Positions 9,177-18,460 of a stretch of 60,468 nt of DNA are shown here, one piece after another. Origin of the DNA: DASRZM01 sp035686365 (GTDB taxonomy: Bacteria > Pseudomonadota > Gammaproteobacteria > Xanthomonadales > Xanthomonadaceae); assembly GCA_035686365.1 (NCBI GenBank), contig DASRZM010000048.1, forward strand, positions 1-60,468, given 5' to 3'. The notes under the pieces were generated by a model. That model ran no database searches. It worked only from the letters and a program-made list of their open reading frames with translations, and was not told where the DNA came from. The position numbers were made by a program, and so were the translations under genes. The number at the start of each line of letters is the position of its first letter. Within the stretch, counting starts at the first letter, position 1.

Positions 9177-11426
9177 TCAGCCCGCCACGATGCCGTCGAC
9201 GCGCTGGAAACCGCGCGGCAGTCTGCCGCCGCGGCTGGCGCGCGCACCCTGGTAGGCGAGGATGTCGTTCCACTTCAGGATCAGCTTGCGCTGGCCGCAG
9301 ATCAGGGTCAGATCGCCGCCCGCGCGCACCGTGGTCACGGCCAGCAGGCGCTCTTCGCCCGACCGGAGTTTCGCCGGCGGGACCTGGATCAGTTTATTGC
9401 CCTTGCCCTTGTCCAGTTCCGGCAGCTCGCCGGCCGGGAACGCGAGCAGGTGCCCACCGGAGGTGATCGAGACCACGAAGTCGGTGGTCGGGTCGGCCAG
9501 CAGGGCCGGTGCCAGCGCGACGGCGCCCGAGGGCACCGTCAGCAGCTGCTTGCCGGCCTTCTGGCGCGAGACGAAATTCTCGAAGCGGGTGATGAATCCA
9601 TAGCCGTACGAGGAAGCCATCACGTGGCGTTGCCCGGCCTCGCCGGTGACGGCGGCCACGAACACCGCGCCGGTCGGAGGCGAGAAGCGGCCGGTCAGCG
9701 GCTCGCCGTTGCCACGAGCCGAGGGCAGCGAATGCGCCGGCGCCGCATAGCTGCGACCGGTCGAATCCAGGAACGCCACCGGCTGGTTGCTGCGGCCGCG
9801 CGCGAAATGGGCGAGGCGATCGCCCTCGCGGTAGGACAGTGCGGCCGGGTCCAGCTCGTGGCCCTTGGCCGCGCGCACCCAGCCCTTCTCCGAGAGCACC
9901 ACGGTGACCGGTTCGCTGGCCACCAGCTCGGTCTCGGCCAGCGCCTGCGCGGCACCGCGCGCCACGATCGGCGAGCGGCGCGGGTCGCCGTACCGCAAAG
10001 CATCGGCGGCGATCTCGTCCTTGATCAGCTTCTTCAGCTTCGCCTTGGAACCCAGCGTGGCCTGGATGTTCTGGCGTTCGGCCGCCAGCGCATCCTGCTC
10101 GCCGCGGATCTTCATCTCCTCGAGCCGCGCCAGCTGCTTGAGCCGCGTGTCCAGCACGTACTCGGCCTGTTCCAAGGAAAGCCCGAAGCGTTCGATCAGC
10201 GCCGGCCCGGGCTCGTCCTGGGTGCGGATGATCCGGATCACCTCGTCCAGGTTCAGGAACGCGACCCGCAGGCCTTCGAGCAGGTGCAGCCGGTGCTCGA
10301 CCTTCTCCAGCCGGTGCCGCAGCCGCCGGATCACGGTGTCGGTGCGGAACTCCAGCCATTCGCGCAGCAGCATGCGCAGGTCCTTGACCTGCGGCCGGCC
10401 GTCCAGGCCGATCACGTTGAGGTTCACCCGGAAGCTGCGCTCCAGGTCCGTGGTCGCGAACAGGTGCCCCATCAGCGCATCGACGTCGATGCGGCTGGAG
10501 CGTGGCACCAGCACCAGCCGCACGGCGTTTTCGTGGTCGGACTCGTCGCGCAGGTCTTCCAGCCAGGGCAGCTTCCGGGCGCGCATCTGCTGTGCGATCT
10601 GCTCCATGATCTTCGACGGCGAGACCTGGTAGGGCAGCGCGGTGATCACGATGTTGGCGTGTTCGCGCACGTACACGGCCCGCGCGCGCAGGCTGCCGTT
10701 CCCGGTCTGGTAGATCGACAGCAGGTCCTGGCGCGGGGTGATGATCTCGGCCGCGGTCGGGTAATCGGGGCCCAGCACATGCTCCATCAGCTCTGGCACG
10801 CCGGCCTGGGGATCCTCCAGCAGGCGGATACAGGCGCTGGCGACCTCGGTCAGGTTGTGCGGCGGTACGTCCGTGGCCATGCCCACGGCGATGCCCGTGG
10901 TGCCGTTGAGCAGCAGGTGCGGCAGCCGTGCCGGCATCCAGCTGGGCTCCTCCAGGGTGCCGTCGAAGTTGGGCACCCAGTCGACCGTGCCCTGGGCGAG
11001 TTCTCCCAGCAGCAGCTCGGCGATCGGCGTGAGCCTGGCCTCGGTGTAGCGCATCGCCGCGAAGCTCTTGGGATCGTCGGCCGAGCCGAAGTTGCCCTGG
11101 CCCTCGACCAGCGGGTAGCGGAACGCAAAGGGCTGGGCCATCAGCACCATGGCCTCGTAGCAGGCCGAATCGCCGTGCGGGTGGTACTTGCCGATGACGT
11201 CGCCGACCGTGCGCGCGGCCTTCTTGGGCTTGGACGCGGCCGACAGGCCCAGTTCGCTCATGGCGAACACGATGCGCCGCTGGACCGGCTTGAGGCCGTC
11301 GCCCAGGAACGGCAGGGCGCGGTCCAGCACGACGTACATCGAGTAGTCCAGGTAGGCGCGCTCGGCGTACTCGGCCAGCGGGATCTGCTCGAAACCATGA
11401 AAGGTGGCGCGGGTCAGGTCGGACAT
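9177..11426 (-). CDS. parC: DNA topoisomerase IV subunit A
   Basis: ATP-dependent decatenation of daughter chromosomes together with ParE. The 749-residue protein has the winged-helix/tower core with the catalytic Tyr at about residue 127 (AAMRYTEARL) and a C-terminal pinwheel domain. The length and the short C-terminal domain fit ParC rather than GyrA; no GyrA-box can be seen. In the quinolone-resistance region, HPHGDSACYEAM carries Ser 87 and Glu 91, equivalent to the susceptible residues S80/E84 of E. coli. parE is not in the window. Confidence 0.96.
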   Translation of the reverse strand: MSDLTRATFHGFEQIPLAEYAERAYLDYSMYVVLDRALPFLGDGLKPVQRRIVFAMSELGLSAASKPKKAARTVGDVIGKYHPHGDSACYEAMVLMAQPFAFRYPLVEGQGNFGSADDPKSFAAMRYTEARLTPIAELLLGELAQGTVDWVPNFDGTLEEPSWMPARLPHLLLNGTTGIAVGMATDVPPHNLTEVASACIRLLEDPQAGVPELMEHVLGPDYPTAAEIITPRQDLLSIYQTGNGSLRARAVYVREHANIVITALPYQVSPSKIMEQIAQQMRARKLPWLEDLRDESDHENAVRLVLVPRSSRIDVDALMGHLFATTDLERSFRVNLNVIGLDGRPQVKDLRMLLREWLEFRTDTVIRRLRHRLEKVEHRLHLLEGLRVAFLNLDEVIRIIRTQDEPGPALIERFGLSLEQAEYVLDTRLKQLARLEEMKIRGEQDALAAERQNIQATLGSKAKLKKLIKDEIAADALRYGDPRRSPIVARGAAQALAETELVASEPVTVVLSEKGWVRAAKGHELDPAALSYREGDRLAHFARGRSNQPVAFLDSTGRSYAAPAHSLPSARGNGEPLTGRFSPPTGAVFVAAVTGEAGQRHVMASSYGYGFITRFENFVSRQKAGKQLLTVPSGAVALAPALLADPTTDFVVSITSGGHLLAFPAGELPELDKGKGNKLIQVPPAKLRSGEERLLAVTTVRAGGDLTLICGQRKLILKWNDILAYQGARASRGGRLPRGFQRVDGIVAG

Positions 11427-11528
11427 CGGGTCGGGCCGGCAAATTGAAGGGACGTCAGGGCCGCGATTCTACCCGTGCCCCACCGGTGCCCGCCGCCCTC
11501 CCGCGATCGCTGCGTGTTGCCTTCCCCC

Positions 11529-11609
11529 TGTAGGAGCCGGCGTTGCCGGCGATCCGCATTGCGACAACGCCCGCCAAAGCGCAAGGGACTGGCCCATGGC
11601 CGCGATCGG
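11529..11609. repeat. Paired REP element
   Basis: TGTAGGAGCCGGCGTTGCCGGCGATC (11529 onward) is a hairpin around GCCGGC-GTT-GCCGGC, followed about 30 bp later by GGCCCATGGCCGCGATCGG with a GCGGCCATGGGC-type palindrome. The same two modules recur at 16124-16204, 38827-38908, 39094-39174 and 50043-50223. It separates parC from the divergent end of the ABC exporter gene. Confidence 0.85.
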
Positions 11610-11620
11610 CCGCCGCGGAG

Positions 11621-13474
11621 CTACGGCGTCGGCACCACCGCCTCGCCTTCCCTCTGCTCCTGCTGCAGCCGCCACATCTCGGCATAGCGGCCGCCGCCGG
11701 CCAGCAGCTCACGGTGGGTGCCGCGCTCGACGATGCGCCCGGCGTCGAGCACCAGGATCTGGTCGGCGTCCATCACGGTGGAAAGGCGGTGCGCGATCAC
11801 CAGCGTTGTGCGGCCGCGGGCAATGCGGTCGAGTTCTGCCTGGATGGCTTTCTCCGACTTCGAATCCAGTGCCGAGGTGGCCTCGTCGAAGATCAGGATC
11901 GCCGGGTTCTTCAGCAGTGCGCGGGCGATCGCCACGCGCTGCTTCTCTCCGCCGGAAAGCTTCAGGCCGCGTTCGCCGACCGGGCTGTCGTAGCCTTCCG
12001 GCAGCGACTCGATGAAATCGTGGATGTGCGCCGCACGCGCAGCCGCGATCACTTCCGCCCGGTCGGCGTCGGGGCGGCCATACAGGATGTTGTAGTAGAT
12101 GCTGTCGTTGAACAGCACGGTGTCCTGCGGGACGATCGCGATCGCCCGTCGCAGCGAGTCCTGGCTCAGGTCGCGGATGTCGTTGCCGTCGATGGCGATA
12201 CGGCCGCCATCGACGTCGTAGAAGCGGTAGAGCAGCCGCGACAGCGTCGACTTGCCCGAGCCCGAGTGCCCGACCACGGCGACCGTGTGACCTGCCGGCA
12301 CCTCGAAGTCGAGGTCGAACAGGATCTGCCGGTTGCGCTCGTAGCCGAAGCAGACCCGTTCGAATTGCAGCGAAGGGCGCAAGACCTTCAGCGTCGAGGC
12401 GTCTTCGCGGTCGCGCACTTCGCGGGGTTCTCCGAGCAGGCCGAACAGGCGCTCCATGTTGGTCAGCGCCTGCTTGATCTCGCGGTAGAGCATGCCCAGA
12501 AGGAACAGTGGCGCGGACAGCTGCAGCAGCCAGGCGTTGACCGCGACCAGGTCGCCCAGCGTCATGCTGCCCTCGACCACCCCGGATGCCGCGCGCCACA
12601 TCATCGCGGTGACGCCCGCCGCCACGACCACGGCCTGCCCGGTGTTCAGCAGCGCCAGGCTCTTGAGGCTGCGCACGGTGGCCTGCTCCAGATTCTGCAG
12701 GTTGCCGTCGTACAGCCGCGCCTCGTGCGCTTCGTTGTTGAAGTACTTGACCGTTTCGTAATTGAGCAGGGAGTCGACCGCGCGTTCGTTGGCGCGGGTG
12801 TCGGCCTCGACCATGGCCCGGTAGTAACGCGTGCGCCATTCGGTGACGGCGAAGGTGAAGACCATGTACGCGGCCAGCGTGCCCAGCGTGATCAGCGCGA
12901 ATCCCCAGTCGTACAGCGCCACCAGGATGCCGGTGACCAGCGTGATCTCGAACAGGGTGGGCAGGATCGTGTAGATGCTCCACTCCAGCAGGTCGCCGAC
13001 GGCGCCGGCGCCGCGCTCGATATCGCGGGCCACCCCGCCGGTGCGTCGCGCCAGGTGGAAGCGCAGGCTCAGCGCATGCAGGTGCTCGAAGACCTTCAGC
13101 GTGACCAGCCGCGCCACCCGTGCGGTGACGCGGGCGAACACGACCTGGCGCAGCTCGCCGAACAGCGTATTGGCAATGCGGGCGCCGCCGTAGGCCAGAA
13201 GCAGCCCGACCGGCAGCACCAGGTACAGCGGCGCCTGGACGTCGAGCGAGTCGACCAGTTGCTTGAGCAATAGCGGCACCGACACGTTGGCGAGCTTGGC
13301 GGCGACCATCAGCGCCAGCGCCAGCGCGATGCGACCGCGAAACCGCCACAGGTACGGCAGCAGCTCGCGCAGGACGGCCCAGTCCGAGCGGGGCTTTCTG
13401 GATCCGGAGTCGATCTCGGTCAAGGGCTGTGTCCGTCGGGCCGTCGCAACAGCATGCGGCCATCCGCCGCGCAA
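11621..13474 (-). CDS. ATM1-type ABC exporter, permease-ATPase fusion
   Basis: A half-transporter of the heavy-metal/glutathione-conjugate exporter (ATM1/HMT1) group, inner membrane. The N-terminal six-TM ABC1 domain (about residues 30-330) contains the family block LLNYETVKYFNNEAHE. The ATPase domain has Walker A GHSGSGKST, signature LSGGEKQRVAIARA, Walker B ILIFDEATSALD and the switch His in IAHRLSTV. No ATG precedes the first transmembrane helix; TTG codons at 13474 or 13423 are the only plausible starts, and neither has a clear ribosome site. Homologues suggest that the shorter form beginning TEIDSGSRKPR is equally likely. Confidence 0.92.
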   Translation of the reverse strand: MRGGWPHAVATARRTQPLTEIDSGSRKPRSDWAVLRELLPYLWRFRGRIALALALMVAAKLANVSVPLLLKQLVDSLDVQAPLYLVLPVGLLLAYGGARIANTLFGELRQVVFARVTARVARLVTLKVFEHLHALSLRFHLARRTGGVARDIERGAGAVGDLLEWSIYTILPTLFEITLVTGILVALYDWGFALITLGTLAAYMVFTFAVTEWRTRYYRAMVEADTRANERAVDSLLNYETVKYFNNEAHEARLYDGNLQNLEQATVRSLKSLALLNTGQAVVVAAGVTAMMWRAASGVVEGSMTLGDLVAVNAWLLQLSAPLFLLGMLYREIKQALTNMERLFGLLGEPREVRDREDASTLKVLRPSLQFERVCFGYERNRQILFDLDFEVPAGHTVAVVGHSGSGKSTLSRLLYRFYDVDGGRIAIDGNDIRDLSQDSLRRAIAIVPQDTVLFNDSIYYNILYGRPDADRAEVIAAARAAHIHDFIESLPEGYDSPVGERGLKLSGGEKQRVAIARALLKNPAILIFDEATSALDSKSEKAIQAELDRIARGRTTLVIAHRLSTVMDADQILVLDAGRIVERGTHRELLAGGGRYAEMWRLQQEQREGEAVVPTP

Positions 13475-13528
13475 TCAAGTGCGCCATACCGGGCGGCACT
13501 GGCACCGGTCGGGAGTGCCGCGGTCCGG

Positions 13529-13607
13529 GATCGCTTGCCGGGACGTTCGCGACATGGATGTCGCGAAAGAGCCCCCATGGATGGGTTCACGGCGATCCCG
13601 GCAAGCG
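13529..13607. repeat. Nested palindromic repeat with CATGGATG core, copy 2
   Basis: The outer inverted repeat is GATCGCTTGCCGGGA (13529-13543) against TCCCGGCAAGCG (13596-13607). The inner hairpin TTCGCGACAT-GG-ATGTCGCGAA occupies 13546-13567, and CCCCCATGGATGGG follows at 13572. It differs from copy 1 mostly by paired changes (TTGGCG to TTCGCG with the matching CGCCAA to CGCGAA), so pairing is preserved. The 304-bp gap 13475-13778 holds this and no gene. Confidence 0.8.
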
Positions 13608-13778
13608 GTACCGGATCGCGGCACGGCCTACGGAGCGAGCAATCCGGAAGCCGACCCCCCGGGAAGGCTCCACGCGACATCGGGCACGCAGCCTCGGAGG
13701 GAACCCTTAGGCCAACCCCCCTCCCGAGCGGGAGCGGCTCTTGCGCTATGCTGCCGCGCCGTCCGCACCCGCCTCGCG

Positions 13779-15029
13779 ATGTCGCCCCGCGCCCCCTCCA
13801 ACCGCCTGCTGCTGGCTGTCCTGCTCGGCGCGCTGGCGATGATCGGGCCGTTCTCGATCGATACCATGTTCCCGGCATTCCCGGCCATCGGGGCCGACTT
13901 CGGGGTCGGCAAGCTGGCGATGCAGCAGACCCTGAGTCTGTACCTGGTCGCCTACGCGGCGATGAGCCTGTTCCACGGACCGCTGTCGGACGCCTTTGGA
14001 CGCAGGCGCGTGATCCTGACCGGCGTGGCGGTGTTCGCGCTGGCCTCGATCGGCTGCGCGCTGGCCCGGGACATGACCCAGCTGCTGGCATTCCGCGTCC
14101 TGCAGGGGCTCTCGGCCGGCACCGGCCTGATCGTCGGCCGCGCGGTGATCCGCGACTGCTACGAGCGCGACGACGCCCAGCGCCTGATGAGCCACGTGTC
14201 GATGATCTTCGGCATCGCGCCGGCGCTCGCCCCGATCGTCGGCGGCTGGATCCTGGGCTGGGCCGCATGGCCCGCGATCTTCTGGTTCCTGGCCGGCTGG
14301 GCGGTGCTGCTGTGGCTGGCCATCGCGCTCGGCCTGCCCGAGACGCACCCACCCGCGCACCGCATGCCGGTGAGCCCGGCCAGCATCTGGCATTCCACCC
14401 GGGCGATGCTGGGCAACCACCTGTTCCTGCGCCTGGCGCTGGCGGGCAGCTTCAACTTCGGTGCCCTGTTCCTGTACATCTCCTCGGCGCCGGCCTTCGT
14501 GCTCGAACGGCTGGGCCTCAACGAACAGCAGTTCGGCTGGTTTTTCGTGCCGACCATCAGCGGCATGATGGCCGGCGCCTGGCTGTCCGGGCGGATGGCC
14601 GGGCGCATGAGCGGCACCCGCCTGGCCAACCTGGGTTTCGCGATCTGCGGCTCGGCGCTGGTGCTCAACCTGGCCTACAACCTGGCCGTCTCGCCGCCGC
14701 GGATCCCGCTGGCGGTGATGCCCATGACGGTGCTCGCCTTCGGCATCGCCCTGGTGTTCCCGATCCTGACCCTGGCGATCCTGGACATGTACCCGCGCCA
14801 GCGCGGCGCCGCCAGCTCGATGCAGATGTTCGTTGGCCTGGTCTCGCACACCATCGTGGCCGGTGCGATCTCGCCGGCGGTCAGCCACGATGCGCTGTGG
14901 CTGTGCCTGGTGTCGGCGGTTTTCACCGCCGCGGCCTGGCTGCTGTGGCGCAGCTACCTGCGGCGCTGCCGCGTGGCGCCGGAGGCCAGCCCCAACGCAC
15001 CGGCCTACGAGCCTGCCGGGCGCCTGTGA
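13779..15029 (+). CDS. MFS drug-resistance transporter, Bcr/CflA family
   Basis: Proton-driven efflux of small molecules across the inner membrane (bicyclomycin/chloramphenicol-type; substrate unknown). The 416 residues contain 12 predicted transmembrane helices and the MFS motif A GPLSDAFGRRRVIL (about residues 67-80), preceded by the DTMFPAFPAIGADF stretch typical of the Bcr group. The frame is open from 13263, but ATG 13779 matches the family N terminus and lies outside the repeat at 13529-13607. The C terminus is basic and cytosolic. Confidence 0.92.
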   Translation: MSPRAPSNRLLLAVLLGALAMIGPFSIDTMFPAFPAIGADFGVGKLAMQQTLSLYLVAYAAMSLFHGPLSDAFGRRRVILTGVAVFALASIGCALARDMTQLLAFRVLQGLSAGTGLIVGRAVIRDCYERDDAQRLMSHVSMIFGIAPALAPIVGGWILGWAAWPAIFWFLAGWAVLLWLAIALGLPETHPPAHRMPVSPASIWHSTRAMLGNHLFLRLALAGSFNFGALFLYISSAPAFVLERLGLNEQQFGWFFVPTISGMMAGAWLSGRMAGRMSGTRLANLGFAICGSALVLNLAYNLAVSPPRIPLAVMPMTVLAFGIALVFPILTLAILDMYPRQRGAASSMQMFVGLVSHTIVAGAISPAVSHDALWLCLVSAVFTAAAWLLWRSYLRRCRVAPEASPNAPAYEPAGRL

Positions 15030-15213
15030 CCGCGCGCCCGCGCCGGGATCCCCCGGCGCGGACCGTCCCCGGGCGCGTTCGCCCGGACCGCCCTGCCGCA
15101 TTGGAAATCCACAGCCGCACCTGACCGCGTTGCGGGTGCTCGCACGCGACGGCCGAACGGAGTACATATTCCGCACCGGCACCGTCGATGCCAACCTGGG
15201 GAGGATCGTGATC

Positions 15214-16065
15214 ATGAGGCTGCATTCCGTTGTCCTGGCCGCACTTGCGCTGGCCATCGCGGCACCGCCGGCTGCTGCCGGCGGATCGGGCCACTTCCGG
15301 ATGGGCGAGAACCGCCAGGAGTTCCAGCACGCCTACGCGCTGGCGCGCCAGAGTTTCTCCGACCCGCCGCAGCGGGAGGTCACCGTGTACCTGACCTCGC
15401 ACCCGGTGGACCTGTCAGGCGCCGCCGCAGCCGTGGACCTGGACGAGCCGTTCACCTCGCAGCTGCGGGAAGTCGACGGCAGCATGGTGCGCATCAACCT
15501 GCCGACCGAGCCCGATGGCGGGCCGTCGATGTGGTTCTACAGCAGCGAGCCCAGCGACACCTTCAACATGTCCGGGTCCGGCGAGTTCGCGCTCGAGCAG
15601 GACACGCCCGCACGGGTTGCGGGCAGCTGGATACTCGCCGAGCCGTCCTCGTTCTTCGACAAGACCTACGATTTCCGCCTGGAGTTCGCCGCCGACGTGG
15701 TCGACGCCAACCCCAAGGGCGAGGCGCTGCCGGCCGGCGGCGGGGAGCCCGGCGCGGCCTGGCTGGCCGAGGTGAGCGCGGTCGCGGCCAAGGACGCCGA
15801 CTTCTTCCGCAAGCTCATGCCCGACATGGCCGAGTTCCTGTTGCCCAAGGACCAGCCCGACGAGGTCGAGAGCTACTTCGAGGGTCGCCGCTGGAGCACG
15901 CCGAAGGAGGCGAAGGTGCATGGCGGTTTGCTGATGGAAGACATCGCCATCCTGCGTATCACGGGCACCGACTACGAAGGCCGCAAGGTCAGCGGCGCGG
16001 TGTACATGAGCCGGGGCGAGCAGGGCTGGAGCGAGTCGAGCACCGACCTGACCACGCACTGGTAG
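15214..16065 (+). CDS. Secreted protein of unknown function
   Basis: A 283-residue exported protein. The signal peptide MRLHSVVLAALALAIAAPPAAAG has a standard AAA-type cleavage site and no lipobox. The mature part is rich in beta-strand pattern and acidic residues; a repeated theme of short conserved strands (EVTVYLTSHPVDL, RVAGSWILAEPSSFFDKTYDFRLEF, SGAVYMSRGEQGW) suggests a compact beta domain, perhaps two related halves. I do not recognise a family. A GGGGAGGA ribosome site at about 15197-15204 supports the ATG at 15214; a GTG at 15208 is also possible. No gene is seen in 15030-15213. Confidence 0.78.
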   Translation: MRLHSVVLAALALAIAAPPAAAGGSGHFRMGENRQEFQHAYALARQSFSDPPQREVTVYLTSHPVDLSGAAAAVDLDEPFTSQLREVDGSMVRINLPTEPDGGPSMWFYSSEPSDTFNMSGSGEFALEQDTPARVAGSWILAEPSSFFDKTYDFRLEFAADVVDANPKGEALPAGGGEPGAAWLAEVSAVAAKDADFFRKLMPDMAEFLLPKDQPDEVESYFEGRRWSTPKEAKVHGGLLMEDIAILRITGTDYEGRKVSGAVYMSRGEQGWSESSTDLTTHW

Positions 16066-16123
16066 GCCAGTCCGCCGGCCAGCGACGGAGCGTATGTGGC
16101 ATCGATGCGATGGTGCGGCGATT

Positions 16124-16204
16124 CGATCGCGGCCATGGGCCGCTCCCACGCGCTTTGGCGGGTGATGTCGCGGTGCGGATCGCCGGCAACGCCGGCTCCT
16201 ACAG
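16124..16204. repeat. Paired REP element (inverted orientation)
   Basis: CGATCGCGGCCATGGGCCGCTCCCAC (16124-16149) followed by GCGGATCGCCGGCAACGCCGGCTCCTACAG (16176-16204). These are the reverse complements of the modules at 11529, in reversed order, so the whole pair is flipped. Confidence 0.85.
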
Positions 16205-16245
16205 AGCGACAGCGACACGCAACCGAAGCGTGAGGGTCGCGGGGC

Positions 16246-16333
16246 GGGGACGGTTTCCGGGGGCGTACGCGCCATGGATGGCGCGTCCGCAGCCTACAGG
16301 GATGTACTCGCGGCGGCCCCGGAAACCGTCCCC
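16246..16333. repeat. Nested palindromic repeat with CATGGATG core, copy 3
   Basis: Perfect outer arms of 17 bp, GGGGACGGTTTCCGGGG (16246-16262) and its complement at 16317-16333. The inner hairpin ACGCGCCAT-GG-ATGGCGCGT is at 16267-16286. The architecture is that of copies 1 and 2 but the stem sequences are quite different. The gap 16066-16476 holds only this and REP modules. Confidence 0.8.
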
Positions 16334-16389
16334 GGCTCGCGGGCCGGCCTACGGAGCGGATGTGGCATCAATGCGATGGCGCGGAGGTC

Positions 16390-16415
16390 CGATCGCGGCC
16401 ATGGGCCGCTCCCAC
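16390..16415. repeat. Single REP module
   Basis: CGATCGCGGCCATGGGCCGCTCCCAC, one half of the paired element, lies just downstream of the ACE-like peptidase gene. Confidence 0.8.
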
Positions 16416-16476
16416 ATTGCATTGCCGGTACGATTCCGCGGGTCGCGCGCCGCCGGTCCGAGGTCGCGGTGGCGCC

Positions 16477-18345
16477 TCAGGCGCCGCCCGGGGCTTCCCA
16501 GCCGCACTGCTTGCCGGCATTGCGCTCCTTCAGCCAGGCCTGCAGCGGCGCGAAGTAGTCCAGGATCGCACTGGCGTCCATCTGCTCGGTGCCGGTGAGC
16601 TGCTTGAGCGTGCGCTGCCAGGGCTGGCTCTGGCCCTTCTGCAGCATTGACCAGAAGCGCTGGCCGGCCTCGGCGTTGCCGTAATAGGTGCACTCGTGCA
16701 GCGGGCCCTGGTGGCCGGCGGCCTCGCACAGCGCGCGGTAGAACTGGAACTGCAGGATGTGCGACAGGAAATAGCGCGTATAGGGCGTGTTGCCCGGGAC
16801 GTGGTACTTGGCGCCCGGGTCGAAGAACTCCTCCCCGCGCGGGCTCGGCGGCGCAACGCCCTGGTACTTGGCGCGCAGCTCCCACCAGGCCTGGTTGTAG
16901 CCCTCGGCCGGGATGCGGCCGGAGAACACGCCCCAGCGCCACTGGTCGATCAGCTTGCCGAACGGCAGGAAGGCGACCTTGTCCATCGCCATGCGCAACT
17001 GCGTGTTGATGACCGCTTCCTCCGACACACTGGGCTCCTCGACCAGCCCGATGGTGGACAGGTATGCGGGCGTCATCGCCAGCACGATGGTGTCGCCGAT
17101 GGCCTCGTGGAAACCGTCGTTGGCGCCGCCCTGGAACAGCGGCGGAAGTTCGTTGTAGGCCAGGTAGTAATAGATGTGGCCCAGTTCGTGGTAGATGGTC
17201 GAGAAGTCTTCCTCGTTGGGCTTGATGCACATCTTGATGCGCACGTCGCCGCGGTAGTTCATGTCCCAGGCCGAGGCGTGGCAGACCACGTCGCGGTCGC
17301 GCGGCTTCAGCAGCATCGACTTCTGGTAGAAGCTCTCCGGCAGCGCCGGCATGCCCAGCGAGGTGTAGAAGTCCTCGGCCCGGCGCACCATCTTTTCGGC
17401 GTCGTAGCCCTGCTTCTCGAGGCCGCCGGTGACGTCCTGGCTGCCGGCGCCGGGATAGGGCTCCACCAGGTCCCAGATGTTGCCCCACTGCTGTGCCCAC
17501 ATGTTTCCGGTCAGGTGCGCCGGGATCATCCCGCCCACCGAGCCCTGCTCGCCGTAGGTTTCCTCGAGCTTTCCGCGCACGTAGCAGTGCAGGTCCTCGT
17601 ACAGGGGCTTGACCTGGTCCCACAGCCGGTCGGCCTCGGTTTCGAACTCGGCCGGGCTCATGTCGTAGCCGGCACGCCACATCTCGCCGGCATCGGCGAA
17701 GCCCAGTTCCTTCGCACCCTCGTTCAACAGGCCGACGAAGTCCTGGTAGTCCTTGCGGATCGGCGGGCTGATCGTGTGCCAGCCCTGCCAGGCGTCGAGC
17801 TGGGCCTGGTAGTCGCGGTTCGAGCGCAGCACGTCCTCGAGCTCGCCGAGCTCCCGGCACTGCTGCTGTTCGCCCTCGCCGGTGCAGTACCGGCCGGAGC
17901 CGTAGGCTGCTTCCATCCGCGTGGCGATCTGCGTGAGCTGCGCGATCTTGGCCGGGTCCTTCGGCGCCGGCATCGAGGTGGCCAGTTCCAGCAGCTTGAT
18001 CGAACGTTCGGTCGCAGCGTCCAGCTCGAGCGGCTTGTACTTCTGCGCCGCCTCGATGTTCTGTTTGAGCAGCGTCAGCGACCGCTCGCCGGCCTTGGCG
18101 GCCAGCAACTGGGTGTCGTCGTTGATGTAGGTCACCGCGACCCACTGCGCGGCGGCCGTTTCCGGGAATACGACCAGGTACTGCTGGTTCACCTGGTCGA
18201 CGAAGGATCGGGCGTCGGCGGGCTTGGGTTCTGCCGCGGCCTCGGCCCCGGTATCTTGCTGGGCGGCGTTCTGGTTACAGCCGGCCGCCAGGGCGGCGCA
18301 TACGGCCAATGCAAGCACGCGGTACGGGGTGTAGTGGGCTTTCAC
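16477..18345 (-). CDS. M2 family dipeptidyl carboxypeptidase (ACE homologue), lipoprotein
   Basis: A zinc peptidase related to angiotensin-converting enzyme, predicted to release dipeptides from peptide C termini in the periplasm. The 622-residue precursor has a type II signal peptide with lipobox LAAGC (Cys 23), followed by an Asp/Glu/Ala-rich linker. The zinc site is HELGH (about residues 383-387) in IYHELGHIYYYLAYNELPP, with the distal Glu ligand in GFHEAIGDTI about 25 residues on. The single M2 domain is complete. Such enzymes are known in Xanthomonas. The upstream gap to the next gene (18346-18460) is featureless. Confidence 0.94.
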   Translation of the reverse strand: MKAHYTPYRVLALAVCAALAAGCNQNAAQQDTGAEAAAEPKPADARSFVDQVNQQYLVVFPETAAAQWVAVTYINDDTQLLAAKAGERSLTLLKQNIEAAQKYKPLELDAATERSIKLLELATSMPAPKDPAKIAQLTQIATRMEAAYGSGRYCTGEGEQQQCRELGELEDVLRSNRDYQAQLDAWQGWHTISPPIRKDYQDFVGLLNEGAKELGFADAGEMWRAGYDMSPAEFETEADRLWDQVKPLYEDLHCYVRGKLEETYGEQGSVGGMIPAHLTGNMWAQQWGNIWDLVEPYPGAGSQDVTGGLEKQGYDAEKMVRRAEDFYTSLGMPALPESFYQKSMLLKPRDRDVVCHASAWDMNYRGDVRIKMCIKPNEEDFSTIYHELGHIYYYLAYNELPPLFQGGANDGFHEAIGDTIVLAMTPAYLSTIGLVEEPSVSEEAVINTQLRMAMDKVAFLPFGKLIDQWRWGVFSGRIPAEGYNQAWWELRAKYQGVAPPSPRGEEFFDPGAKYHVPGNTPYTRYFLSHILQFQFYRALCEAAGHQGPLHECTYYGNAEAGQRFWSMLQKGQSQPWQRTLKQLTGTEQMDASAILDYFAPLQAWLKERNAGKQCGWEAPGGA

Positions 18346-18460
18346 GGATGACTCCCTCCGGGGATCTGTTGCGCCGCAGCTGGCTCAGTGGAGCGGCAGG
18401 CTAGTCAGGATGCCGGCCCGGCGCAAGCCGGCGGCAGGCGGGCGGGCCGCGAAACGGCGG

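Noticed and set aside
6906..11447. Plus-strand open frame of 1513 codons across the acylase and parC genes
   Set aside because: It is the complement of two clear minus-strand genes; its composition (Gln/Arg/Ala-rich, no domain) is that of a GC-rich antisense frame.
13423..13505. Frameshift near the start of the ABC exporter
   Set aside because: An ATG-initiated minus frame (MAHLIARRM) lies just upstream in another frame, but homologous sequence begins only at the first transmembrane helix, so a TTG start explains the data without a sequencing error.
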